From Lithodes maja (Eukaryota > Arthropoda > Malacostraca > Decapoda > Lithodidae): 64,000 bases of DNA. The stretch is from assembly GCA_037953745.1 (NCBI GenBank), contig JBAKBP010007387.1:1-64000 (forward strand), read 5' to 3'. The translations under genes were made by a program, and so were the position numbers. Numbering within the stretch: position 1 is the stretch's first letter; every line of letters begins with the position of its first letter. The notes beneath the pieces are model-generated. The model searched no databases, was not told where the DNA came from, and saw only the letters and a program-made list of their open reading frames with translations. This document shows, one piece after another, positions 20,035-30,393 of the stretch.

Positions 20035-22506
20035 GTGGATGGTGTAAACGAGAGTGGAGAAAGACTGAAAAATGTATGTGAAGAGTGTAGATTGAGTGTA
20101 GGTAATACGTTCTTCAAAAAAAGGCGTATACACAAGTACACCTGGCATAGACTTGTGAGGGGAGAGATTGTAGAGAGGGCATTGATGGATTATGTGCTGG
20201 TGACAAGGGAAAGATTGTGTAGACTGCTGGATGTGAATGTGATGAGAGGTGAGGCGGAGGGTATGTCAGATCATTACCTGGTGGAGGGAAAGCTAAGAGT
20301 TAAGAGTTACAGGAGAATAAGAGACAAGCGTGAAGTAAGAGAGGTAATAAAAGTTAGTGAGTTAGAGAAGAGTGAAAAAGAGAGGGAGTACAAGGAAAGA
20401 CTAAATGAAAAGTGGATGGAAGTGAGAGAGATGGAAGAGAGAGAAGTAGAGGTTGAATGGCAACAGTTTAAGGAAGGAGTGAAAGCAAGTGCAGAGGTAG
20501 TATGCGGCAAAAGGAAAGTAGGAGGCAGAGGTATCAGGAAGGGAAGCGAGTGGTGGAATGATACGGTGAGAAAGGCAGTTGAGGAGAAGAGACAGTGTTT
20601 TGAGAGGGTTTTACAGGATGGTAGTGTTGAGGTATGGGAGAGGTACAAGGAGAAAAGGAGAGAGGCAAAACGGAAAATTAGAGAAGCGAAAAAAGATGCA
20701 AACGAAAGGTGGGGCCAAAGGCTGAGTGAGAATTTTGAAGAACGAAAGAAGATGTTCTGGAAGGAGGTAAATAAAGTAAGGAAAGGAGGACAAAAGAGGG
20801 AAGAGTCAGTGAAAGATGAAAATGGAGAATTACTAGTGGAACCAGTTGAAGTGAGGAAAAGATATGCCGAGTATTTTGAATCTTTGTTAAATACAAGAGA
20901 TGGAAGAGAAGCAGTGATTGAAGCAGAGGTGGATGGAGATAGGTTACCCAGGCCACCCAGGTGGCAGGGAATGAATGAAAGGATTGAGGAAAATGAGGTG
21001 AAAGAAGCAGTGAAACAAATGAGAGCGGGAAAAGCAGAAGGTTTGGATGGTATTGCTGTGGAGTGTATAAAGAAGGGTGGAGATGTGATAATAGATTGGT
21101 TGGTGAGACTTTTCAATGTGTGCTTTGCTGTGTCAATGGTACCAATAGATTGGAAGAGTGCATGTATTGTGCCGTTGTACAAGGGGAAGGGAGATCGGCA
21201 GGAGTGTTCAAGTTATAGAGGTATTAGTTTATTGTCAGTGGTTGGAAAGCTGTATGGCAGGGTGTTGATAGAGAGGATAATAAAGTGTACGGAAGTTGCA
21301 ATAGGAGAAGAACAGTGCGGTTTTAGGAGGGGAAGAGGGTGCGTGGATCAGATGTTTGCAGTAAGACAGTTATGCGAGAAGTATTTAGAGAAGCATAAGG
21401 AGATATTTTGGGCTTTTATGGACTTGGAAAAAGCGTATGATCGTGTGGACCGTGAAGCAATGTGGAAGGTGATAAGGATTTATGAAATAGGAGGAAATTT
21501 GTTAGAAGCAGTTAAGAGTTTTTATGAAGGGAGCAGAGCATGTGTGAGAGTAGGAAATGGTGAGTTGAGTGAATGGTTTGAGGTAAAGGTAGGTTTGCGA
21601 CAGGGTTGTGTAATGTCACCATGGCTGTTTAATATGTTTATGGATGGTGTGGTGAGGGAGGTGAAAAGGAGAACTATGGGAAGAGGATTGGGTTTAGTAG
21701 GAAAGAATGGTAGAGATTGGGAGTTGAATCAGTTGCTGTTCGCTGATGACACAGCATTGGTGGCGGATTCTGATGAGAAACTGCAGCGGGTAGTCAAAGA
21801 GTTTGGTGTGGTTTGTGGAAGGAGGAAACTGAAGGTGAACGTCAATAAAAGTAAAGTAATGGTGTGTAATAGGGGAGAGCATAGGGTGAATCTAGATGTG
21901 AGGCTGGATGGGGAAATATTGGAACAAGTAGAGTGTTTTAAATATCTAGGAGGAACGATAAGCAGGAGTGGAGGTATGGAAGTGGAGGTAAAACAGAGAG
22001 TGTGTGAAGGAAGGAAGGTTTTCGGAGCAATGGGAAGTATGTGGAAGACGAGAAATCTCGGAGTGAAAGTAAAAAGTGCACTGTATCAAGGAATTGTTGT
22101 GCCAACAGTGATGTATGGGGCTGAGACATGGGCTCTGAAGAAAAAGGAGAAAAGAGGGCTGGATGTGATGGAGATGAGCTGCTTGAGGAGTATGTGTGGA
22201 GTTACTCGTAGAGACAGATTGAGGAATGAAGAGATACGTAGGAGAGTGGGGCAGCAGGAACATTTGTCAGCCAGAGTAGACAGAAGGGTGCTGAGCTGGT
22301 ATGGTCATGTTGAACGAATGGGAGATGAAAGGCTTACAAAGAGAATATGTGAGTCAGGTACAAGGGGAGATAGAAGGGCAGGAAGACCCCCATTGAGATG
22401 GAGAGACTGTGTAAGAAAGGCTTTGGATGATAGAGGAATGACTATAGATCAGGCAGGGGAAGTGGTGGTGGACAGAAGTGAATGGAGAATGCTTGTGAAT
22501 AGTTGA
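20035..22506 (+). CDS. RTE-like LINE ORF2: partial endonuclease plus reverse transcriptase
   Basis: Target-primed reverse transcription protein of a non-LTR retrotransposon. The frame is open from 19942, but the first 31 codons come from flanking DNA. What is element-derived starts at 20035 inside the endonuclease, of which the last motif, MSDHYLVEG, survives near codon 110. A long Lys/Glu/Arg-rich linker follows. The reverse transcriptase has LYKGKGDRQECSSYRGISLLS, motif A (DLEKAYDRVD), motif B (GLRQGCVMSPWLF) and the catalytic FADDTAL near codon 600. The tail has the family's YLGGTIS, MYGAETWAL and LSWYGHVERM blocks and GRPPLRW near the end. About 824 codons are uninterrupted, so the enzyme part could still work, but without an endonuclease N-terminus or promoter this copy is unlikely to be autonomous. 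RTE is my best clade guess. Confidence 0.88.
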   Translation: MDGVNESGERLKNVCEECRLSVGNTFFKKRRIHKYTWHRLVRGEIVERALMDYVLVTRERLCRLLDVNVMRGEAEGMSDHYLVEGKLRVKSYRRIRDKREVREVIKVSELEKSEKEREYKERLNEKWMEVREMEEREVEVEWQQFKEGVKASAEVVCGKRKVGGRGIRKGSEWWNDTVRKAVEEKRQCFERVLQDGSVEVWERYKEKRREAKRKIREAKKDANERWGQRLSENFEERKKMFWKEVNKVRKGGQKREESVKDENGELLVEPVEVRKRYAEYFESLLNTRDGREAVIEAEVDGDRLPRPPRWQGMNERIEENEVKEAVKQMRAGKAEGLDGIAVECIKKGGDVIIDWLVRLFNVCFAVSMVPIDWKSACIVPLYKGKGDRQECSSYRGISLLSVVGKLYGRVLIERIIKCTEVAIGEEQCGFRRGRGCVDQMFAVRQLCEKYLEKHKEIFWAFMDLEKAYDRVDREAMWKVIRIYEIGGNLLEAVKSFYEGSRACVRVGNGELSEWFEVKVGLRQGCVMSPWLFNMFMDGVVREVKRRTMGRGLGLVGKNGRDWELNQLLFADDTALVADSDEKLQRVVKEFGVVCGRRKLKVNVNKSKVMVCNRGEHRVNLDVRLDGEILEQVECFKYLGGTISRSGGMEVEVKQRVCEGRKVFGAMGSMWKTRNLGVKVKSALYQGIVVPTVMYGAETWALKKKEKRGLDVMEMSCLRSMCGVTRRDRLRNEEIRRRVGQQEHLSARVDRRVLSWYGHVERMGDERLTKRICESGTRGDRRAGRPPLRWRDCVRKALDDRGMTIDQAGEVVVDRSEWRMLVNS

Positions 22507-22875
22507 GTGAACATGTGGTCATTTGGAGTAAGGGGTCGGGTGCAAGTTGGACTAGATAATAGTCCATCAGGTGCCTGGCCCGGGGAGACGATTAATATGA
22601 AGGGTGTGGTGCGAGGGCTTGTGGCTTTGGCTCCGCTGCATGTCTGCCTGCCGAGATCGGAACCTCTCCGGGTGGTCAGGGGCCGGGGGAGTGCTGGAGC
22701 GACCTTGGTAACCCTGGTCTCTGGGTCTTCTCCTGGGTGACCTGGATGTGTGAGAGTTTGTGTTTTTTATCTGTGTTTGTTTTATGTTGTTTTTGTGTTT
22801 TCCCTGTTCTTGCTCTGTCTTGAGTCGGCTACCCCCAAAATGGGGATTGGGCCTGAGCATATAGATAGATAGATA
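20035..22875 (+). mobile_element. RTE-like LINE, copy 1, 5'-truncated
   Basis: Identity with the second copy at 52.8-56.2 kb begins at about 20035 and continues to the (ATAG)n tail. Only about twenty base differences were counted by eye over 2.5 kb. The 3' end has a stem, ACCCCCAAAATGGGGATTGG, then GGCCTGAGCAT and (ATAG)n. The truncation removes most of the endonuclease. Confidence 0.9.
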
Positions 22876-22906
22876 GATAGATAAATATATATATATATAT
22901 ATATAT
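22840..22906 (+). repeat. RTE 3' terminus and (ATAG)n/(AT)n tail
   Basis: GGCCTGAGCAT followed by five ATAG units and then an (AT)n run. The same terminus ends copy 2 at 56130-56160. Confidence 0.85.
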
Positions 22907-22997
22907 TTGGAGACAGTTTTAAGTAATTAATATATTTAATAGCTGCATATCTCTCTCTCTCTCTCTTTCCTGTCTTTCTCTAGTAACACGTGTTTAA

Positions 22998-23207
22998 AGC
23001 CGGTATCACACGAGCGCTATTTCACTCAACATTAAATCCTCAAAAATGGTCTGGCAGCTCATGAGGTAAACATTTAATAATTTGCTGTTACCTAAGTTCA
23101 TCTATCATTAGACTAGTTTCCGATACCAGTGCAAAATACTCCAAAAATGTTGCCAGAAAATTTTTGATAATCGAATGTTGACAATTAAAGCTCTTGTGCG
23201 ATACCGG
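22998..23207. mobile_element. TTAA MITE with long inverted repeats, family D
   Basis: TTAA at 22994-22997 and 23208-23211. The left end is AGCCGGTATCACACGAGCGC; read inward from the right, CCGGTATCGCACAAGAGC. The pairing continues imperfectly for about 60 bp, through AACATT, AAAAATG and CTGGCAG blocks, so nearly the whole 210 bp can fold on itself. Confidence 0.82.
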
Positions 23208-23536
23208 TTAAGGTACCCTTCCTGACCGTCTGACCTGACCTTCTAAAGAACATACCCACCGCTCACCTGCAAACCAACTAAGGGAAGTTCCCATTTATTG
23301 TCTTGCCCTATGGTCAGATTGACTGCACCTTCACCTTGAATGGTAGGTTTTATATTTGTTTACGTTCATGCGTGTGACACCTGTGTCTATGTACCGATTT
23401 ATGCCTGATAGTGCTTATTTTATGCATAGATAAATTCCTCAGCTTGCCATACCAAAATGATTGATGTATGATCACAATTAGTAGTTTTTGTTTTTTCTTC
23501 GTAAATTTGGATTTCTTGGATTTTGAACAGACAGCC

Positions 23537-24321
23537 ATGGTCCACAAGGACAACCTCTCACCCGCGGAAATCTTGAACGTGCTAGACTAACTAGACACCC
23601 AGGAGGATGACACCATTGAATTTGTGGACTGTGGTGAAGATGTCAGTATCAGTTATATCTTTGATGGCACACAACTACGAGCCAGTTTACAACTCTGATG
23701 ATGTGAACGACATACAGGGACATCCCTCTCCCACCTCCCCCGGACAACCCCCTCTCACCCGACCACAACCCACCCTCCCCCGATTCATACTCTCACTCTC
23801 CAAGAGCTAGCACCCCAACAAACAACGATCCTACACCCCTTCAAGCACCCCCTGCCCCTACGGTCGACCCCCTCTATAAGATTTCTAGCCTGAAGAACAG
23901 GGTGAAAGCCAGGGATCATATGAAGACAGCCACAAACACCAACAGTGACCACAGTCTCATTGAAATACATGCACTTCTGGGGGTACTCATTGCGGCAGGG
24001 GCTAAAAAGGACAACCACATATCTGCCGAGGAGATGTTTAGCCCCAATTTAGGGTGCCCCGTGTACAGGTGTCCTATGTCCCGATTTAGTTTCCTGATGT
24101 GGTGCCTAAGCTTCGATGATGCCTTAACTCAAGTTAAGGCTGAGGTTGAAAGAAGGGTGAACGACAGTCTCGCTGCCATAGGAGACCTGTGGAACACCAT
24201 GATCAGCCACTGCAGGAGGAACTACAAACCTGGCCCGGATGTCACTGTGGAAGAACAGTTACTCCCATTTAGAGGCCAGTGCATCTTCAAATCCTACATC
24301 CTCAAAAAGCCTGCAAAGTAA
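23537..24321 (+). pseudogene. Second, dead piggyBac transposase fragment
   Basis: The ATG at 23537 starts a piggyBac-like N-terminus (SPAEILNVLD) that reaches a stop within 20 codons. Further frame changes pass through an acidic segment and a Pro-rich stretch. From 23902 to 24321 one frame is clean and matches the DDE-domain start: IEIHALLGVLIAAG, then EEMF, then SRFSFLMWCLSFDD, then VTVEEQLLPFRGQC and KPAK before the stop. The position of the first catalytic Asp (family pattern DEQL..FRG) is Glu here. The remaining two-thirds of the domain is gone. It looks closer to PGBD4-type proteins than to the intact gene at 14316, so it marks a second lineage. Confidence 0.82.
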
Positions 24322-24329
24322 TTACAATA

Positions 24330-24980
24330 TTTAATTGTTTAGGGTGAAAGTGGAGATAAATGATAAGTGGGAATGGGGAGGGTGAAATGTGGGTATGGAC
24401 ATTTTTCGGAGTTGGGGGGAGAATGAGAGAATGTGAATGAAACTCTTACCTTAATTAAGCATTTCCCTACCTGGGGAAAGGCTCCGTACCAGTTGACCCA
24501 GGCATGAACCAGGGCCACTACCACACCATGATGATGCTGGAGGATTGCTATGGGAGTGTGTAACGGGGGGTGGGGGGTGGGGGATCTGTTTTCACTATCC
24601 CTTCTGCTGAGAACAAGAGAGAGAGAGAGACATAAAAGAAGGATTAGCTGCGAAGGTGGAAAATAGAAACTAATGGATAGAAAGAAAGAGATGACGACAA
24701 ACCCGTTACTGCATTCTAATTAACGAGGACAACCCTGTTTGGTTGACCCACATCCAACATCCTTCGAGGAAGGGGAAATGCTGCAACTCCGGCACGAGGA
24801 TAAGACCACAGAACCACACAAAACCCACTGAGACCTAGCATATTCTTTACTTTCTAGATATCACATAAGGATGTTTTGGGAACGGTAATTCATTCGAATT
24901 ATATGATCGCCCACCTTCAGGTGAACTGGCCGTCCCCATGGTTTTCTTATTCTTCATGCAATCGTGACTCATGCTCCTTA
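24330..24980. other. No gene seen
   Basis: Purine-rich stretches and a G-rich run at 24567-24591. No coding or repeat boundary recognised. Confidence 0.4.
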
Positions 24981-24985
24981 TTCAG

Positions 24986-25350
24986 GTACAGTCGGTCACC
25001 TTTCCGACTGGGCCACCTAATGGTAATTTCGCTGGGTCTTTCGCTCTGATATTACTAAAATCGCTCACTCCCCCCCACCCTGAATCTGTTGCATAGTATG
25101 TCCCATAGATGGCGTCGTTAGATTTGCTGGAAAGGAAAGGGATGGGTTACACGGAGAAGGGCGGGGGGGGGGGGGGGGGGTTATTGTTTAGGGAAGGTTG
25201 GAAGTGTGTAGGGTAGGGGAGGGGGGTTATGTGAATTATTTCACCAGGTTTATGGTTACCGTTTTATCTCTTGATGTTAATTAAGATGTAAATAGTTTTT
25301 GTTAGTGAAATCTGCCTTTAAGAAATATTTGTTTATGTATTTATTGTTTG
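24986..25350 (+). repeat. Dispersed repeat E, copy 1
   Basis: GTACAGTCGGTCACCTTTCC at the left, then blocks GCCACCTAATGGT, TCGCTCTGATATTA, ATAGATGGCG and TGAATTATTTCACCAGGTTTAT. The whole recurs inverted at 35838-36168. Both copies carry a long G/C homopolymer (G at 25163-25181, C at 35974-35990). The TACAGT end suggests a Tc1/mariner-type element, but no matching far terminus was found. Confidence 0.75.
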
Positions 25351-25359
25351 CAAACCAAT

Positions 25360-27040
25360 TTGTAGGGATTGCTAGATTCACTATCTATTTAGTAAGACAG
25401 CTCTTTCTCACTCATTCACTCACACTAACTATCTATTTATCTATCTATCTATATCTATCCACATTATAGATTAGTCTTTTTCTTAGCTGATGTGCATTTG
25501 CTCTTCTTTGGGTTAATGTTGGTCTCTTAATTTTGGTTGAGGTCCCGGGCTGGCCCGTAATGTCGATTTGCGGCATTTGTTTTGGGGCTCCTCATACCCT
25601 TTGTCTCATGCCTTTTTTTCAAATACAGCATTATGTGTAGCATTGTGTTGTTACTTAAAATAAAATAATGTTTCTATGTATTGCCTATCCAAATCCATCT
25701 AGTCATTAGTGAAATTCCCATACCAACATAACAGCTTTCATAACTGGTCGCTTACACCGAAGAATCCTACACTGTTTGAGAAAAATGGTGGGGTCATTCA
25801 GCAATAAAATCAGTGTAATATATATTGATATAATTATGATATTCTCCAGATGCGTATTTTGTGTTTGAGAAGGGGGTTTGGAGAAGAAAAAAAAATATAT
25901 ATGACTAAAATACAGTATACAAATATCAGACTTTAGAGCTGGTAACCCACTTAAATAGAAACAAATAAATGATTTGCTTGTAAATAAGTGCTACAAACCT
26001 TAAAGTCGTTATAACTTATAAGAAAAATAGGTCCTACTAAAATGTCATTGGAAAACGCTATATACTTTCAAAGTAGCCCCAGAGAAGTTTTAGTGGTTTG
26101 CATTTCCCAATGTTGATATGTATGATAAAGGTGTTTGTTATTAGCATATACATTTGGATATCAATGCAAATATCATTAAACCGTTCAGAGAGAGCGAGAG
26201 GGAGAGGGAGATACGAAATAAATGGACGAATACATCGAATACATCGAGTCACAGGGACCTCACTTTCTACCAATTATTATTTTTCGCAACTAACTCAGCG
26301 TGTTACAGGTTGCCTGGGTAGCTCATGAAAAAGATATATCCACTGATATTTTAACAACCAATCATGTTATGACTTATACCTATTGGCTTCTGGAAGAGAA
26401 AAACATGCGTAGGAACTATTTAAGATATACTGAAATTTAGCAACCACGCTAGGCCTGAAGAGACCATAACTACATCACAATTCGGTATAAACAGGATGGC
26501 CGCAACCTCATCCACGTGGCATCTGTATGCGTGTGTGTGTGTGTTGGGTTTAAATGCCGTTGTAAAGGCCAAGCTTCCCGCCCAATAACTGAACTGAACT
26601 GATGCCGATATAACTATGTTAACAATAAATATTACATGATTAAGTCTATGCATGGGTAATTATATAATTATTATGTGCAGTAAAATATATAAGTTAGATA
26701 AGAGACTGTCACCCTATATAATTATTTATAACTATATGCGTAATCATAAACCGAGTGCACTGTGAGTGATGGCAGATAATATCTGTAGGACGGTGACTCC
26801 GAGAATCATTAGTTTGTGTTGGGTACAAAGGAGTACAAAGGAAATCAAGCAACAAACAGGTCTAGTGACCCTTCTAGGTTGCTTGTCATCCAAAACACTG
26901 AGGATCAAGTGTCCAAACAGTGGTTTAGAGTGGGTAATTAGGGAACATTGGAAAGGTAACTACTGCCCTGGAACTAATGTCCGTGGCAGGACTAGGAAGT
27001 TAGTAGGGGACATATGGGTTAGTAACTGAGGGGAGGATAA
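25360..27040. other. No gene recognised
   Basis: AT-rich, with microsatellites: (TATC)n near 25425-25450 and a GT run near 26530. Short ORFs at 26098-26328, 26420-26653 and 26766-27029 have no recognisable domain and no supporting features. Confidence 0.45.
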
Positions 27041-27047
27041 AATAAAG

Positions 27048-29335
27048 TTATTCATTTACAAACGCAGTCAGTCGCGGGTTTGATGCGAGATATTTGTCTA
27101 GGCAGGCGGAGTTTAAATGAATCAACGGTGCTGCAGTCTATAACGTCTCGGGGGAAGCCCATTCCACAAGTTGACAACTCGATTGAAGAAGAAATTCTTA
27201 GATTCGTGTGAGTTTAAAAGATTTATCAATAATGTTGCAACCGTTTCCCCGTGTGTAATTAGATTGGTCGATAGTGAAGTACTTACTACAGTTCATATTG
27301 TCGATGCCTTTGATGATTTTGAACACTTGAATTAAGTCACCTCTTAATCTGCACTGGGTTAAAGGAAATAGATTTAATTCTCTAAGACGCTCTTCGTATG
27401 GTTTGTTCTTTAGGCTAGGTATCATTTTGGTAACTCTACGTTGAACTCTCGTTCTAGCTTGATTATGTCTTTTTGGTAATAAGGGCACCAGCATTGAACG
27501 CAGTATTCCAGAAGAGGGTGGACTATGGAATTGTAAAGGGTTAGGATAACGTCTTTGGATTTATGCTCAAATGACCTGCCTATAAAGCCAATTGTTTTGT
27601 TTGCCTTCTTAACAACTTCTGAACATTGTTGACTCGGTTTTAGGTTACTCGATATTGTTACTCCCAGATCGGTTTCTCTGTTTACATTCTTAAGCTGAGT
27701 GCCATTCATCGAATAGTTTGCTTTCTCATTTAGGTATCCGATAATTATGTAGTACTTTACATTTATCCGCATTGAAACTCATTTGCCAAATTTGGGCCCA
27801 ATGTGACAATTTATCTAGATTGTGTTGCATATCGTCAACTTGATCTTTTGAGAGTATGCTATTTGCAATTTTTGTATCGTCAGCAAATTTTGAGATTGTA
27901 CAGGTGAGACCCTCATCTATGTCGTTGATGTAAATTAGAAAGAGAATTGGCCCTAGTACCGATCCCTGGGGTACCCCGCTACTTACATTGGTCCATTTAG
28001 ATGCCTTACCGTTTATGACTACTCTTTGCTTTCTGTCGCTGAGCCAATTTTCTATCCATTTCAACACACCGTCTTGTATTCCATGCGCTTTTAGTTTTAG
28101 CAGTAAACGTTTGTGGGGAACTTTGTCAAAGGCCTTTTGAAAATCAAGGTATATAATATCTACAGCTTTACTCTCATCGTAGAGGTTGAGGATATCGTGG
28201 AAGAAGTCTAAGAGGTTTGTTAAACAGGAAACGTTTTTTACGAAAGCCGTATTGAGTATCTTTAAGTATGTTATTTTCCTCTAAGTGATTTACGTGTCTG
28301 TCTCTTATGACCGTTTCTACCATTTTACATACAACTGAGGTTAAGCTAATTGGACGATAGTTACTGGGTAGGGATTTGCTGCCTTTTTTTAATATCGGTG
28401 TTACGTTGGCTATCTTCCACTGATCAGGCATAGTTCCAGACTGCAAGGATTTATTGAATAGTAATGTCAGTGGTTTGGAGAGCTCATCCTTAGCTTCCTT
28501 TAGAACTCTAGGCGAGATTGTATCAGGTCCAGGCGTTTGATTTACCTTGAGTTTATCTAAACAATTCAATACTTCTCTCTCTGTAACGGTGATTTTGCTT
28601 AGAACATCTGAATTATCAATCTGAATCAGCGATGGAGTAGGGATATCACTGAGGTCTTCTGTTGTAGAAACTGATGCCAAGAAGGTATTGAGGGCATTAC
28701 TCATTTGTACTTCGTCTTTGGTGTATTCTCCATTTTCATCGACTAACGGTCCAACAGTTGAAGTAACTACTTTTTTCTTTCTGATATAACTATAGAATTC
28801 TTTCGGGTTTTTTTTTTACTTTGCTTAATTAACTTTTTGGCTTTGCGTCGTAGCTCTACAAATTTCACCCGTTCTTCGTCATTTTGTGAGGATTTTAATC
28901 TATCATTAGCAAATTTTTTAGCAAGCAGGCAGTTTGAAATATCTTTATTCCACCATTTGGGCTTATTATTATGGCCTGGACGCCGTATTTTCGATGGTAT
29001 GCAGTCTTGCACTGCTTTTAGGTAAGTGGTTTCGAATAACTTCCAAGATGTATTTATGTCGTTATTGTTAATTAAAAAGCTCCAGTCAGTTTCTTTAAAC
29101 ATAGCTCTAAGTTTATGAAAGTTTGCTTTCTTGAAATTAGGGACTTTTTCGATGCTACTATTTGGTTCGTTACTAGTAAAGTTTAAAGTGAAAGTTATCG
29201 TACGATGGTCGCTGTTCCTTAATTCATCACCAACATTCAAATTCTCTATTAATCCTTCTTTTGTTGCAAGTACAATGTCAAGAACGTTATTACCACGGGT
29301 ATTGTTAGGGTGTCCATTATGTGGGCTGCTGGATC
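27048..29335 (-). pseudogene. CR1-type LINE ORF2, 5'-truncated and frameshifted
   Basis: Reading down the minus strand from 29335: the end of an AP-type endonuclease (NNVLDIVLATKEG, then NSDHRTITF), a Lys-rich linker, then a CR1 reverse transcriptase with PGPDTISPRVLK, NYRPISLTS, DFQKAFDKVPHKRLL, SGVPQGSVLGPILF and FADDT near 27880. The tail has CR1 hallmarks: QCWCPYYQKDI, the segment RVTKMIPSLKNKPYEERLRE, RLRGDLI and TRGNGC. Frameshifts or stops near 28815, 28230, 27750, 27480 and 27200 break it. The natural stop is at 27048-27050. The endonuclease N-terminus is missing, and the truncation point coincides with an inverted-repeat element at 29337. Confidence 0.85.
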
Positions 29336-29336
29336 A

Positions 29337-29533
29337 CTATACTCTGTTTCAGCGACGCTGAGGTTTGAACGGCTCACCTAGATGTCAATAAGTCTAGCTG
29401 ATTGGCTCATGCGACCGTGTTCAATGTTTTGTCTTTAAGTAATTATTAATTCTTAAAGGTTTAAATAATCACGGTCGCACAAGTCAATCAGCTGGAACTA
29501 TTGACATCTACGTGGTCACTGAAACAGTATAGT
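29337..29533. mobile_element. Short MITE with ~65-80 bp inverted repeats
   Basis: Left arm 29337-29418 and right arm 29468-29533 pair over TACTCTGTTTCAG / CTGAAACAGTA, AGATGTCAATA / TATTGACATCT and CGACCGTG / CACGGTCG blocks. The ends are TACT...AGTA bordered by TA, which fits a Tc1/mariner-type duplication. No ORF. Confidence 0.75.
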
Positions 29534-29539
29534 CATTAG

Positions 29540-30040
29540 TATCTAACAGATAGCACCTGGTCATGCTAATGCTACCACAGAAAGTGTAACAGGCAGTCAG
29601 ACAGTCAGTAGCCAACCCTTCATTCCCGTTTAATAGATGGGGAGGATTAGCAAGGGACATTAGAAAGGGAACAAAGATGACCGGGATAAAATTAATACAA
29701 TAACCACCTTCCAAAGCAAGTATTTTAACATTCGGAACAACATTCACCAGACCTCAATATCATTGGCTTCACCTCAGATGATATACACTTCCAAAACAAA
29801 GTCTTCAGATTTTCGGGGATGATGACCTTCCAGGTTTGTCAATTAAAAGATTACAAATACCTTCATATGTTCTTCCTAACAAACTTCCTCCATTCATTCC
29901 TGTAACAACAATAGCATATAATATCAGTGTTAATTGTTCATGCATCGACCATGAACCTCCCGACCGTGGTGCCCCTTTATTGTTTTGGCTACAATCATAC
30001 ATTTTAATGAGGCTAGTGCTTGATAATTTCATTCAGCACT
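29540..30040. other. No gene recognised
   Basis: Overlapping short ORFs on both strands (plus 29836-30042, minus 29508-29747 and 29805-30032) show no known motif. It may be decayed transposon DNA. Confidence 0.4.
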
Positions 30041-30043
30041 AGA

Positions 30044-30120
30044 GCCACGGCGGTCGAGTGGCAAGCACGCTTGCGTGTGAATCTGCTTGATCTGGGTTCG
30101 ATCCCAGTCAAAGGCGGACA
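30044..30120 (+). other. tRNA-like sequence with A and B boxes, probable SINE head
   Basis: A perfect A box, GGTCGAGTGG (30052-30061), and B box, GGTTCGATCC (30095-30104), stand 33 bases apart, as in a tRNA gene. The T-arm stem CTGGG/CCCAG forms with a 6-base loop, one short of normal. The acceptor ends do not pair convincingly. This suggests a tRNA-derived SINE promoter, Ser/Leu-like in its A-box region, rather than a working tRNA. It abuts the Jockey-like LINE fragment. Confidence 0.6.
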
Positions 30121-30126
30121 TATTTA

Positions 30127-30347
30127 GTGGGTGTGCAACTCAGGTGTCTGAAGCAATTGCCAGCAGCCCCTTCTCTGTATCCTCCTTCTTTCTCTATCCT
30201 AGTTTCAAAGCCAAAGGCGGTTGTTGTGCTTACATGCACAACAAACTCACTTGCTCTCGTATTTCCGATTTTAGCTCCTCTGAATTCTCCACTTTATGGC
30301 TCAAACTTTCCTGTCATTCTCATATTAAATATTTATGTGATATCTGT
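30127..30347 (+). pseudogene. Jockey-like LINE endonuclease, first part
   Basis: One frame reads SFFLYPSFKAKGGCCAYMHN, then FSTLWLKLSCHS and then ...YLCDICLSPN, the usual middle of an AP-type endonuclease (GG-x-A-Y, then LW-L). It stops at 30348, where another LINE has inserted. The rest of the protein resumes at 31519. A start codon and the N-terminal Asn/Glu motifs are not seen. Confidence 0.7.
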
Positions 30348-30356
30348 CTTTCCCCT

Positions 30357-30393
<37 letters not shown>

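Noticed and set aside
20307..21182. 291-codon minus-strand ORF, repeated at 53559-54434
   Set aside because: It is the antisense shadow of the RTE ORF2, kept open by its AG-rich codon use, and duplicated with it.
25163..25181. Long G run as a possible G-quadruplex promoter element
   Set aside because: A single uninterrupted G homopolymer in a dispersed repeat; length may be an assembly effect and no gene follows.
30052..30120. A working tRNA gene
   Set aside because: A and B boxes are good, but the acceptor stem does not pair and the T loop is one base short, so it is called a tRNA-like SINE head.
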